Shown piece by piece: positions 1 to 11,006 of a stretch of 64,000 nt of DNA (the stretch's first letter is position 1; each line of letters opens with the position of its first letter). The position numbers and the translations under genes are program-made. The stretch spans positions 67,496,633 through 67,560,632 of the forward strand of contig OY294068.1 in the NCBI GenBank assembly GCA_958510875.1, given 5' to 3'. Below the pieces are notes generated by a model, which saw only the letters and a program-made list of their open reading frames with translations, was not told the DNA's origin and searched no databases. Origin of the DNA: Endomychus coccineus. Lineage: Eukaryota > Arthropoda > Insecta > Coleoptera > Endomychidae.

Positions 1-1090
1 GGGGGTCTACCTTTCTACCCCTCCAAAACGGGGTTTCAACCCCCTCAGAGGAGCATTCTTATAAAAACAATCCAAAAGTTCAGAAAATTAATGCATTAAG
101 AGCCGAAAATGACCCCCAGTATGTTATTTGGGTCGCTGATCACGATTCCGTAGTTAGTTTTCTCGGAAAACTCCCTCCAGATGGGAAATTTGGAAAATTT
201 ATATATAATATATAATTTATGATTTTGTTGCAAAAATGACCTCTAGTAGGTTTTTTGGGTCGCTGATCACGATTCCGCTGTTATTTTCCCCAAAAAAACT
301 CTCTCCAGATGGAAAGTTCGGGAAATTTGAAATTTTCCTGAGACGGTTATGAATAATAAAGTATAATTTTGTTGCAAAAATGACCTCTAGTAGGTTTTTA
401 AGGTCGCTGATCACGATTCCACTGTTGATTTTCCCAAAAAACTCTCTCCAGATGGAAAATTCGGGAAATTTGAGATTTTCCTGAGACGGTTATGAATAAT
501 ATAGTATAATTTAGTTACAAAAATGACCCCTAGTATGTTTTTTGGGTCGCTGATCACGATTCCACTGTTAGTTTTTTCGGAAAACCCCCTCCAGATGGGA
601 AGTTCGGGATTTTCCTGAGGTTTGGAATAATAAAATATGATTTTGTTATACTGGAGACGGTTTCCCGAGAAAACCAACAGCGAAATCCTGATCAGCGACC
701 CAAAAAACCTACTAGAGGTCATTTTTGCAAACAAAATTATAAATTATATATCATATATAAATTTTCCAAATTTCCCATCTGGAGGGAGTTTTCCGAGAAA
801 ACTAACTGCGGAATCGTGATCAGCGACCCAAAAAACAGACTAGGGGTCATTTTAGGCTCTTAATTCATTAATTTTCTATACATTTGGATTGTTTTTGTAA
901 GAATGCTCCTCCGAGGAGTTGAAACACCGTTTTGGGGGGGTACAAAGGTCGACCCCCGCGCTCTTGATAGTCATGAATGATCTATGTGGTATTAGGAGCA
1001 AAACGCAAAAAAATTTTGAATTTCTAGCTTACTATATATTTTTTTTTATTGTGGCCTTTCACCCGGCTTATTGCCTGGACTACAATGCTA
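1..1090. repeat. Foldback element FB1 with internal tandem repeats
   Basis: The two ends are inverted copies of each other: the C-rich start of the window returns reverse-complemented near 900-960, and the right arm runs on to a motif ending near 1090. Between the arms lie units of about 130-145 bp, each with the core TCGCTGATCACGATTC. It is read in plus orientation near 131, 259, 401 and 545 and in inverted orientation near 687 and 812. The left arm probably starts outside the window. Short open frames inside repeatedly read SDPKNLLEVIFATK, which is only a translation of the unit. A related copy lies at 24882 and again at 56985. No transposase is visible, so it is probably non-autonomous. 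Confidence 0.75.
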
Positions 1091-1210
1091 TAAATCTTGA
1101 TATATTTTCAAGGTCTGAATTTGAAATTGTTCTGTTATGTTCATAGTAGGTATTTTAAAATAAATGAGATTTCTGATTTCAGAAAATATATTTTTGTTAT
1201 GATTTCTCAC

Positions 1211-2904
1211 CTGGATGTTCCTTAGGCATTGAATTCTAGCTTCTACATTTGCTCTTTCGTTGCCTTCCAGTTGTCTCAATTCTTCTGGTGAAAGAGACTG
1301 CAAATTCTGGGGTGGCATCGGAGGTGGTGTCATAAATGGGAACAACCCAAAAGGTGGAAATGGAAATCCTGGTATATTTGGAGGTACTTGATGTGCAGCT
1401 GGTGTTGCATTTGGAGCTGTTACATTAGGATTTTGTGGCGCCTGTTGCTGTTGAGCATTCTGGTTTTGATTGAAAACTTGGAAGGGATTTGGACCAGCAA
1501 AGGGATTGAAGAATTGATTCGGTGGATTGACTGGCATGGGTCGAGGCCTTCCATTTTGCCTTTCATTGTTGTTTGTTGGATTTCTGAGAATATTTAATCT
1601 ACAAGTGGGACAAGTTTGTTGCCTCTGGAACCAAGATCTTAGACAAGAAGTATGAAATATATGATTACAAGGTAGCTTCTTCGAAGCTGTTGTCATTTCC
1701 TCTCTACATATGATGCAAACATTGTCAGCAGCTTGCAATTCCTCTGGTGTAGCATCAGGATACAAAGTATTCATATTATGAATAGCACGTCTCGATAAAA
1801 TTACATCACTAAAAGCTTTCTTGAAGTTCCTTAATGTGTAATACATTGGTCTGAACGCGAATAATGGTAAAGTATATATTCTTACCATAATAGCTACAAA
1901 AGCTACATAAAGTATAACCTTGATCAAACCCATCACTAATTCTGTGTACAAAAGAAACACAGCCTTATTATCCCATGGTGACTCACTATTAAGATCCACA
2001 GAATGTAATGCATATTTGATAGCAATATTAATTATAACCGTCAGAAGAATGGCATATTCAAATCCAAATACTAATTGCACAGATGCCCCTTTGGATACAG
2101 TTGATAAGTATGCATGTTGGATAAAGTGTAAGTCTAGAGATCCTAGTAGGAGCAGTAACGATAATACTCTTATATGGAATAACCAACTAATAACTGGACT
2201 CCTCTCCATCTAAAAAAAAATTTTGTGATAGAAATAAATACAATTTTGAACTTTTTAATTGAAAAATATTATTACAGATAAGTAAAAATTTAAAGGATAT
2301 TTCATGATACCTACAAAAATTAATCAAAACAAAAAATGTATATTCAATGTGAATTCTTATCACTATTGCCTAATAAATAGCTTTCACTCATTGAAATACT
2401 ATATTTTACTACTCACATAATCTACTCTATCTTCAGCAAGCCAGTGAAAGGACTTCAGGAATAACAATAAAGTAAAAAGTGCCACAAATTTAGGATTGAA
2501 GTCATCTCTGAACACAGTGAACGCTAAACATGTTTCTGTAATAGCGTACCAAGAGCGTTCCATTAAATGCTGCAAAATAAATATTGTAACACGTTTATCA
2601 TTTGCAATGGGATCGATTCTAATGGTTTACCTCAAATTCTGCTGTTCTTAACTGTCCAAAGAATACTTTTCTCATTATTTTCCCAGCAATTAATACACAT
2701 ATAAACGCCTGTATATATATTACCTATAACATCAGATTTATAATACCCATAAACGTACGGTTTTGATTTACTTACTGCCATACTAGGATTAGATTTAGTA
2801 ATATAAACAACAGAAGGGTAAAATTGCTTCTTCTGATAATATGCATTTGCTAGCACTATAACTGTTAATGATAAACTTAAAACTGATATACCTAAAGCTC
2901 GCAT
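1211..2904 (-). CDS. SYVN1 (HRD1; sip3 in Drosophila): HRD1/synoviolin E3 ubiquitin ligase (3' end outside window)
   Basis: ER-membrane RING E3 ligase of the ER-associated degradation pathway; it ubiquitinates misfolded proteins as they leave the ER. Four exons read on the minus strand: 2904-2776, 2723-2631, 2569-2417 and 2209-1211, all with GT-AG junctions and continuous frame. The N-terminus carries the family signature AYYQKKQFYPSVVY, followed by membrane segments. The RING-H2 finger (CIICREEM...CNHIFHTSCL...CPTCR) lies in exon 4, followed by a Pro/Asn/Gln-rich cytosolic linker and a conserved SPEELRQLEG segment. The frame stops being HRD1-like at a donor (GTGAG) just below 1211, so the last exon or exons lie left of the window, beyond FB1, which therefore sits in an intron. 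The start is the first ATG and matches the family N-terminus. Its neighbour Speedy starts 290 bp away, head to head. Confidence 0.95.
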
Positions 2905-3193
2905 TATTGTAGTTTTTGTACTTCTTTCTACATAAAATTCAAATTTGAACAGCTTGTACTATAAATTTAGTTTTACTACGTGTTTTGCACATTCAGTCAT
3001 GTATGTTGATTTTTAGACGAAATGTCAAAATACGTTTGAGTATCGACCCTGGCGGTGACATTTCCAATTAGAACCGTGGATGTGTGTCATTGGTTAGAAT
3101 GAATTTGTGAAGAAAATGCGCCCTACTTGAAAAACATTATTCGAAGTAAGCGTTTTAATATTAATACTCATCATACCGATGAGAAACTGAGAA
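2905..3193. promoter_or_regulatory. Shared intergenic region of HRD1 and Speedy genes
   Basis: The 289 bp between two divergent start codons must hold the promoters and 5' UTRs of both genes, unless distant non-coding exons exist. I see no clear TATA box for either gene. This is inference from gene layout only. Confidence 0.5.
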
Positions 3194-3946
3194 ATGAATT
3201 TCAAGCAACTATCAAAATATTTCTTTAAGCTTGCAGGTATTATATACTGTAATATTGAATTACTTCATTTCAAATTTCTTATGAATTGCAGACAAATCAG
3301 AAATTAAGTTTTTCCTTGCAAAAGACAGTTGTTGTGCTGTCACGGATAAGTACCAACTCGCTGGTGTTTTTATATATTTCATACGCGCAGATTTCAAACC
3401 CGAAGATTTCACCATTCAGAATTTTTATTTAGCACTGTGAGTATCTACACCATAATTGAATTTCCCATGGTCATCAGATAGATGTCATTATAGAAATCTT
3501 AATCTAGTATACCAGTTATCTATGTAGTATAATAAAATTATTGTACAAGTACTGTCACCCAACAAAGCCCTTGTTTGTACAATCTATAATTGAATTGAAT
3601 ACCTATATCTATGTATGTCTAAATTCTGAAGTGGAGAACAATTTGTTTTAGTTACCTATGTCACGAAGTATATGAAGAAGTGGACGTTATGAAAGATAGC
3701 ATATTAAAAAGATGGATACGTAAATGTAAGCTAAACCAAATTGAGGGAATAAGAAACTTTGATAAAGATAGATTCGAACTATTCCAAAAAATGAATTTTA
3801 ATGGACTTATCGATAGAAGAATATGCAAGCAAATATTTCAAATAATACCTCATGATTTGTGGTCAAGGGATAGGATCTTAGAACATTCAGGAGTTATATC
3901 GAATGAAGATAATGAATGTGTTCATTGTGGATATCCTGTTCGTTAG
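3194..3946 (+). CDS. SPDY-like: Speedy/RINGO-family cell-cycle regulator
   Basis: Speedy/RINGO proteins bind and activate CDK1/CDK2 without being cyclins, using a cyclin-box-like Ringo core. Three exons: 3194-3236, 3292-3436 and 3652-3946, with GT-AG junctions and consistent phase, giving 160 residues. Family signatures are FFLAKDSCCAVTDKYQLA, the helix ending NFYLALYLCHEVYEE, LWSRDRILEHSG, and a terminal CVHC pair that aligns with the CSLC motif of vertebrate Speedy A. The protein is close to a bare Ringo core, lacking the long tails of vertebrate members. A frame at about 4057-4127 after a pyrimidine-rich stretch (encoding ...NQLGLNNFSALGDEDNL) could be an alternative last exon, but I found no good matching donor. 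The start is the first ATG after the upstream gene region. Confidence 0.88.
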
Positions 3947-6059
3947 TTAGACATTGGGTTTAATGCTTTCTTTAATTTACAGAATATGAATTATGATTTC
4001 TGTAAATAATGAAATTTGAGGATTTGCTTGATTTTTAATTTATAATTTTTTTAAGAGTATCAATGATGAAGAAAATCAACTTGGTTTAAATAATTTTAGT
4101 GCACTTGGAGATGAAGATAATTTGTAATTAGTATTGAATCTTCATTTATTTATTATTTTATGACCATTTTTAATCACAGTTCATCGAATGTGCATGTATT
4201 TTTGTTTGTTTGTATGATCCATTTTTTTCAGATGACAAATACTTCTACATCAGTAGCATTTCAGAGTGATAAAAATCATCCATCAAATTTCCCACGAAAA
4301 TGTATACAATTCTAACGTGAGGGGTTGAAATTGTCAACCTAATAAAATAACTTTTAAAAGTTTGCTTTTCACTAGTTTAATAAATAAATGTTTCGCTAAC
4401 ACTGTAGCTTCTTCAAACAAATATTACAAAGTACTAACTCACTACAAAAGAGCTACATAATATTTGTTTGAAGAAGCTACGGCTATAACGAAACTGTAGT
4501 TACATTTATTTATTAACTAGTGAAAATCAAGTTATTTAATTTAATTATGGAACGTATTTTCATCCCATAATGGCCAATTCTATTCAATTGTTTAAATTCT
4601 CATTTAAATACTTGAAGAGCAAAAAATTACATTTTACATACTATTTATTTTATTTGTGATCCATGGCCGAATTAAGAACCTCATTATCCCCAACATGGTG
4701 GTGCTTCCAATAATGTTAAGTCAATTAATGGATAGAATTGATGACATCTGAACTACTGTGTGTAATGCTGATCTTTTCCATGTTGATCTTTATTTGTTGT
4801 GAACCAATGATACTTTGGGCTCTGATCGGACATTATGCTATATAGTTAATTTGGGAGTTGATTGATTCCAATGAGCAAGGGCTCATCCCCTGTTCCAACT
4901 TCAGGATATTTTGAATTATTGTTGTTTCACTATACTACATGGTGTTTTGAGTAAATAGCGTAAATGAACAATCTTGTCCCCTAACTGTCTCGTCACTGTT
5001 TCATGTCCACAAGGTCTGGCATTTATTAGATTGTCAATTAATTAATAAAACTTTTCATAGTCATCTGTAGTTTTGATTTAGTAAATTCTATCATTAATTA
5101 TTGTAAAACCTACTCTACTGAAATAGTATTTTTAAGCAATCATCCAATAATAAATTGAAGTTTTGCAATATAGCTTTATTTTTATTGGCATATGATGTAT
5201 GATGTTTCATCCTTTCTTATAGCATTTCGAAATTTGTAGATTGTAAGTAATATGGTATCCAAAACCAAAAAAAAACTTAAATTAGCCTCTTGTTTCATAT
5301 ATAAAGATTGAAGGGGAGAAAATAAGAAAAATGTTCAAAATTATTTTGCCATAACTATTATAACACTTGAATACATATATCACGATACTAGACTAAATGA
5401 GTGGTTTTGTACATATTAGTGCAATAAATTGCGCATATTTTTGAATACAAATTGACCGCAAAAGTGGATTGGATAAGCAGGTCTAGCCTGATGAAGTTGT
5501 TGATGGTACTCCGTCAAACTGGTGTAAATGGACTAGGGCTAATCATAGTAAAATGCAATAGTGGCTTTACCATGGAAATAAGATAATAATAATAATCGGC
5601 GTAGTTTCAGTTTTACTCGATTCAATTCATTGTGTAACTGCACCAATGACTTAGAACTCAAAAAGTAATAACTTAATAAATAAATAACTTGTGGATCACT
5701 CAGAAGCTGAAACATTATTCAGTTTATTACTGCTTTATTTGTTCTCTACTTTTCGATTTGCGCCGGTGGCGGCTTATTTCTAAAATTCTGAAATTCTGTT
5801 TCTTCTTTTGTTTTTGTTTCTTCGTTTCTTTGTTAATCATTGATAGTCCCAATTTCAATTAATGGGATTTTGGGTGCAAAGATGTATTTTCTTTTAATGT
5901 ATCAGTGTGTGTATGCTTAGGTTTGTGATGATTGGAATAAGTACATTGGCAATTCATAAAATTGTCCAATCTATGAAATTGTTGAGAAATTTCAGAAAAA
6001 AACAAAATGTAGTAATTCAGAACAAACAATAATTTATATTTGCCGATAAAGAAAAAGAT
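3947..6059. other. Spacer without recognisable gene
   Basis: AT-rich spacer. Apart from the palindromic element at 4366-4526 and a short AAT microsatellite near 5585, I see no coding signal, RNA gene or recognisable transposon domain. Confidence 0.6.
4366..4526. repeat. Small palindromic MITE-like element
   Basis: Inverted repeat with arms of about 65 bp. The left arm begins TTTTCACTAG and the right arm ends CTAGTGAAAA; the arms share ATAAATAAATG and AGCTTCTTCAAACAAATATTA in inverse orientation around a short loop. There is no coding capacity. The size and structure suggest a MITE; I could not identify the superfamily or a clear target duplication. Confidence 0.7.
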
Positions 6060-6490
6060 TTTCTTATGAACATGATCCCACAAGAACCCTCCCTATATGG
6101 AAAATTCACAATAGGGATGCACCTATTTAGGCCCGTAGTTTCTTATATAAACGCTCTAGGTCAGAAAATAGGAGTCTTTCCAGATATCCTTGGATATTGG
6201 CTATTACTTTCGTTATCAAAACACTGTATAAACGTATGGCAGATTATTATTCTGGAGCTTTGGTTGTTGGATTGAATATTAGTTATTGATTTTCATATTG
6301 AATGTTCAAATTGTACATTATATCGGATTTCATCAGGTGCTTCATATTTTTCAATAGCAGTCTTCAGTGTTTCATAAATCACAAGGAGCAAGAGGATCCC
6401 CTTAGCAGATTGGAGATAGATAAATCTTTATACATGGAGGATGTAATTAATTTTCCATTGTTAATTGCGGCTTTACAAAACGAAATTTAA
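6060..6490 (+). pseudogene. Penelope-like retroelement fragment (reverse transcriptase)
   Basis: The frame starting near 6066 reads PSLYGKF...FRPVVSYINALGQKIG, a degraded form of the Penelope-like RT segment around P-LYGLPKIHK and RPVVS. Frame and key residues are damaged. Nothing else of the element is intact here. The flanking stretch at 5850-6050 resembles 62800-63010 (both hold TAGTCCCAATTT followed by a GGGATTTT stretch), probably other parts of the same repeat family. Confidence 0.55.
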
Positions 6491-6999
6491 ATAGGTATAT
6501 TTTACCCTTGTATATTATCCCAAAAATAAGGGTTTAAGAACCACTTCAAACCCACTGGATCTACCTGAAATTTGTTTAAACAAATATACAGACTTGCCAA
6601 AAATACTGCAAGGTACATAATAGAAAAAAATTGGTCAACTATTGCCAGAACCAGGACGCGAGAGGCTGAGCATTTCAAAGGCACAAATAATGTGTGAATT
6701 AGAGTTTTATGCACAAGGGATTTATGAGAAGTCTACAGGACAGGACATAAATTGCAGAACGAGTCAAGTACAAAATTAATTTATTGCTTCGTTTTATAAG
6801 ACTTATATTAACAAAATGCAACAGATTTAAACATGTTTTGTTGTAACATAAAATAAAAGTAACATTCCAAATAATAATAATACTAGGTAATAAGAAAATA
6901 ATATTTATAAAATTCTTTGGAAACACAAGGAACTAAGAAGAAACTTATTAGGCAACTATATTTCAAACTAAAGCTTGTATGCACTTAGATCAGAATCAA

Positions 7000-8640
7000 A
7001 TTTGTGAATTCTTCTACGAATTTCTGTAGGCACTCCCAAAACTTGAACAATGTTTTGTAGAAAATTCTTGGCTTCCGGATGGATTCCGCCTCACAATAGC
7101 ACGACTTGATGCCGACATTTCGCCAACCATTACAAATTCAAAAAGCCGTAAAGAAATACCCTTTGCCCAAAATTTTAAATTATATTCTTCTACGTTAACT
7201 TCTGAATTCAATGCTTCATTTTCCCCCTCATCTTGCTCTGAAACATAGTTTGTATCGCTTTCATTCTTTTCTTTGGGGAACAGATTTTCCAGCTACAACT
7301 TCAAGCATTTTTCTTATTTTAATAGATGTTGCAGACTTGATAATTTTTAGTCCTTTTAGATGATCTAACACAACACCATCAATTTCTTTATGCAAATTTT
7401 CCTGGAGTCTTTTTGATGGGAGCCCTTTAACACCTGGCAATGATCCAATGGAACTGTGGCCCTGAATGTATTTTTAATAAGCACTTCTTCGTTTATGCTA
7501 CTTTGTTCCATCAGCATCTTCAGTAAGGATGGAAATGTTGATTATTTGTTATTATTTGACAACAACAATTTTGTACCGATTTATAAAATCCCACATCGAG
7601 CGGTTGTGTTAAATGTGTCGAATACGGGGGAAGAAACACAAATCGAATGTTATAACGTTGGCAGGCCCTAACAACACCGATGTTGAGGTGTGAGGAAAGA
7701 TTATCCTCAATCATAATTTTAGGGCCAGGCACAGTTCTACTCCAGGGGATCACAATCCTTTCGAACCAGTCTAGAAAGCAGGCTGAGTGAAACCATTCAG
7801 ATTTTGTTTTATTGTATTTAATTTTCTTTAAGCCACCAATACACCACTGGTCGTACAATCGTTCAACTTCATACACTACGTATAGAGGAAGCTTTTGTCC
7901 AGCTGCCGTGGTGCTAAATATAATCGAAATAGCGAAGTTGGAAAAATGCATAACCCGCTTGGAGTACTTCATACTACGGCGAAATATGCATTTTTTTGCT
8001 CCCTTATAGTCAGTTAGATTGCTTTCATCGTAATTTATCATAATTTGTGGAAGTACACCAGTACCAGTACTTTCAGTTACATTTTAGAAGTATTCCGTCA
8101 TCTCTTCTTCGCCTTTTTGAGCTCTCACATGCTTGATATTTTGACATGCTCTTTGTGACAGTCTATTTGCATGTCTTACAAGAAGAGTGTAACACCAGTT
8201 ACACCATCTCCTGGAAGAACTCAATTCTTAAACTCGTCTACAACTTTGCGTTGTTTTTCTAGGTAGCTTCTGACCACTGCTCTTAAGTCAAATCAGTTAA
8301 AGGTGCACCAAACTCTGCCCTGGGCTATTGATACATCCACAAAGTGGCGTTCCTCAGCTTCTGTGAGGACTGTCACTCCGCCTGGAGTTCCTATGTCATG
8401 TTTATGCTTATTCCAAATGGTCCAATGTGGAATACCAAACTCATCCGAAGCCTGTTGATAGGACATGCCGCCTACTACTACTCTGACAGCTCTTTGAATC
8501 TGGACTTCTGTGTAGTCTCTGTATCTCAGCGATCCCGGACGCCTGTTATATTTCCTAGGCAGTGTAACAAACACCTGAAACAAAACATTTTTTATCAGTT
8601 TAATGCACTGAAAGGAGCAATTCTGCACTTTTGCATGCAT
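7000..8640 (-). pseudogene. pogo/Tigger-like (Tc1-mariner superfamily) transposase, inactivated
   Basis: Two disjoint frames on the minus strand belong to one transposase. The N-terminal part (8640-8293) has a Pipsqueak-type helix-turn-helix (YNRRPGSLRYRDYTEVQIQR, then SYQQASDEFGIPHWTIW). The C-terminal part (8041-7520) has the DDE_1 catalytic region with NYDESNLTDYKGAKK, a DNLSSH motif and FLPPYSTHLTQPLDVGFYK. The second acidic motif reads IEDNLSSH. Stops and frame breaks between 8293 and 8041 separate the halves. A possible acceptor precedes the N-terminal part. A piece near 7060-7150 matches a repeat found again at 59975 and 61460 and may not belong to this element. I did not find terminal repeats. 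Confidence 0.75.
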
Positions 8641-8699
8641 TTCAATAAAATCAAATTATCACATAATAGGTAGGCACCAAGCCATAAATGTGACTTTAT

Positions 8700-9398
8700 T
8701 TTACTTCTTGGTGAATAAACATTTTATGAAGGGCGATATTTGTCTCATATTAGGGGTATAATTCGCTTAGACTATGTAGTTCATATATATATATTATAAC
8801 CCTGTAGAATGTTTAACTCTGTCTACAAAGTTCTTAGCATTTCAATGATAAACATCTTAAATTATAGCTTTGTACTTACGTGACAGTTGTTTAAAAAGTA
8901 AAGACGTCAGGGATGCACCATGGCGCTGCTAACAAGTAACTGAAAGTAGTTTCCTACGAATGCCTCAACAAGTGTTTGAAGCACTTCTGAAATATTATCA
9001 CTTCAAAACAGTAATAGCCGTTTATTATCGGCTAACGTTGTAAATCCTACTAAATAAAAATGCACAAGTAATTTTCTATATTTTTTTTTACATTAAAAGA
9101 TGATTTAAACTTTTAATTTTTCGCACAAACCGAAACATCTTTTCATTGTCTGCACTAATAATTTTACAATAGATAAAAAATAAAAACAGATAATCGGCAC
9201 GGAAAAAATTTGAGTTAACGCTTGTCGTAGACTTTCTACACAAATAGAGCATTGCCACATTTAAAAAACAATTCAACAGAATTTTCAATATCCAACAATT
9301 CCTAGGAGGGCACCTGAATAGCAATCCTTTTCAATATCTCAACATCCAATTTTGGTAATTTTCAATACAAGGGGATATGTGAATAAGGCTGAATAACA
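8700..9398. other. Spacer, no gene seen
   Basis: AT-rich spacer without recognisable coding or RNA features. Its last base, 9398, is the final base before sequence shared with 41502 onward; see the block repeat. Confidence 0.5.
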
Positions 9399-9931
9399 CA
9401 CCTGTGTTTACTTATATTAATTTGTATTTCATTCGTCAATCTCTAGTCAATATTCACGGACGGAGTAGATGAGTTGAAAACTGGTTGTCACTTGAATTAT
9501 GAATCGATAACCTGATAACTAGAGCTCGGGAAATATGCACTTAAAAAACCAGTTGTAATATGCACTAAAATAAGCTTTTATGCATTTATAAAAAACGCAG
9601 TAATCTTTGTATTGAAGGTATTTTATTTATTATATGCTAAAGTCACAAAAAATATTTATTAAAATTACTATTAAGAGCTAGGTATACCTACTTATTACTT
9701 ATTATTGCTTATATTCTATTACTACTTAACATATAACTTATACTATGTAGATTTGTTTTATTTCTTCATTATCAATATTATCATCAATCATCATTATATT
9801 CATTAATTCATCATTATTATTACAGTTAAAATTATATATATTATTAAATGTTGTTCTACATTTTCTAGAGTAAAACTGTGCCGTCTATCCGATAATAATT
9901 GTTTGTACGTGGAAAAACTTCTTTCTACTTC

Positions 9932-11000
9932 TCATGAAGTTAAGGGAGCAAACTTAAAATATTGTATAATTGGGGGTTCTACCAGTAAAATAGAATTATC
10001 TTCACAATTTCCCATTTTAATAGTATTATTTATTTGAATTATCTTTTGATAACCCTCATTTTTCTTTAACACCGTGCAGAATGTTTCGCTTTTCAAATTT
10101 CGTAATTGATTCAGCAATATTTACAAAATTGGTTTGCATATGTGCCAAATGACTAATAACGGATTTTTTAAGACTTCCACACATTTTTTTATAGCATCTG
10201 AGCTATCTACATCGAAAATACAAATGACGTCTCTAATTCCCTTAAAATTATCGGTTATGTAACCACGTTCCCCATCTAGTTATCACAGGTTCAGGTGGTA
10301 AAGGCACATTAGGTAAACGATCTTTATAAATCTGTACTCGCAGAGAGGTTTTAAAAATATTTTTTTAATTTGATACAAGACTATTGACCATTGTAAATTG
10401 TGCCCTTACAACTTCTGCTACTTTATTTAAAGCGTGTGCTAAACAAGTGACATGTATTATATTTGGAGAAAATATTTTTAAATTTTGTCCAGCTTGGATC
10501 ATATATGGCGCAGCCTCACTTAACAATAACAAACATTTTTCTGCTGAGATCGGCTCAGGTAAAAAAAAGTTGCTGAGTGATTCATTTACAAATCTAGAAA
10601 TAGTTAGATTGTTAGTTTTTTGCAACTCCTTAGCGCAAACTAAATATCCGGTGCTACATTCACTCCAGTTTAAATTTCCTGTAACCAAATTTGCAATATA
10701 CCGTCCTTTAACATCAGTCGTCTCGTCAACAGATATCCATATTGGATTATTCCCAATTGCGGTTTTAATCGCTTCAACAGTAAATTGCATGTTGGAATCA
10801 ACATATTTCTTGTATGGTCGTAGCAGAAGGAACCTGAACATCTTTGCAGTACTTGGTTAAAAATTATTGAAATAATGAATTATCCAATTTTGCAATTGGG
10901 ATATTGCAACCGACCAGCAAACTGCATAGATCCTTATTAAAATTTTGTTGGTCCGAAACTTTCGTTTGATTTGTAGTGATGAGCTGCTGAAGCTTTTGTA
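9932..11000 (-). pseudogene. hAT transposase remnant of the older element
   Basis: The main readable frame (10841-10365) contains WISVDETTDVKGRYIANLV and HVTCLAHALNKVAEVVR, typical of hAT transposases with a DUF659-like region. An upstream segment (VQKLQQLITTNQTK...) continues into the DNA beyond the younger insertion at about 14300-14350, where a zinc-finger-like STATHKSRVQ sequence is read. A downstream fragment (10117-9932) holds part of the C-terminal region. Stops separate the pieces, so it is inactive. The long open frame on the opposite strand at 10384-10860 is an antisense shadow. Confidence 0.7.
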
Positions 11001-11006
11001 CACGAG

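Noticed and set aside
217..819. Open frames encoding repeated SDPKNLLEVIFATK-like peptides
   Set aside because: They are translations of the foldback tandem unit on both strands, with no conserved start or domain.
4057..4127. Extra last exon for the Speedy gene
   Set aside because: The frame looks coding but no GT donor with compatible phase was found in the preceding exon; kept only as a remark.
10384..10860. 158-codon plus-strand frame (again at 42487-42963)
   Set aside because: Exactly antisense to the hAT transposase remnant, whose strand carries the recognisable motifs.
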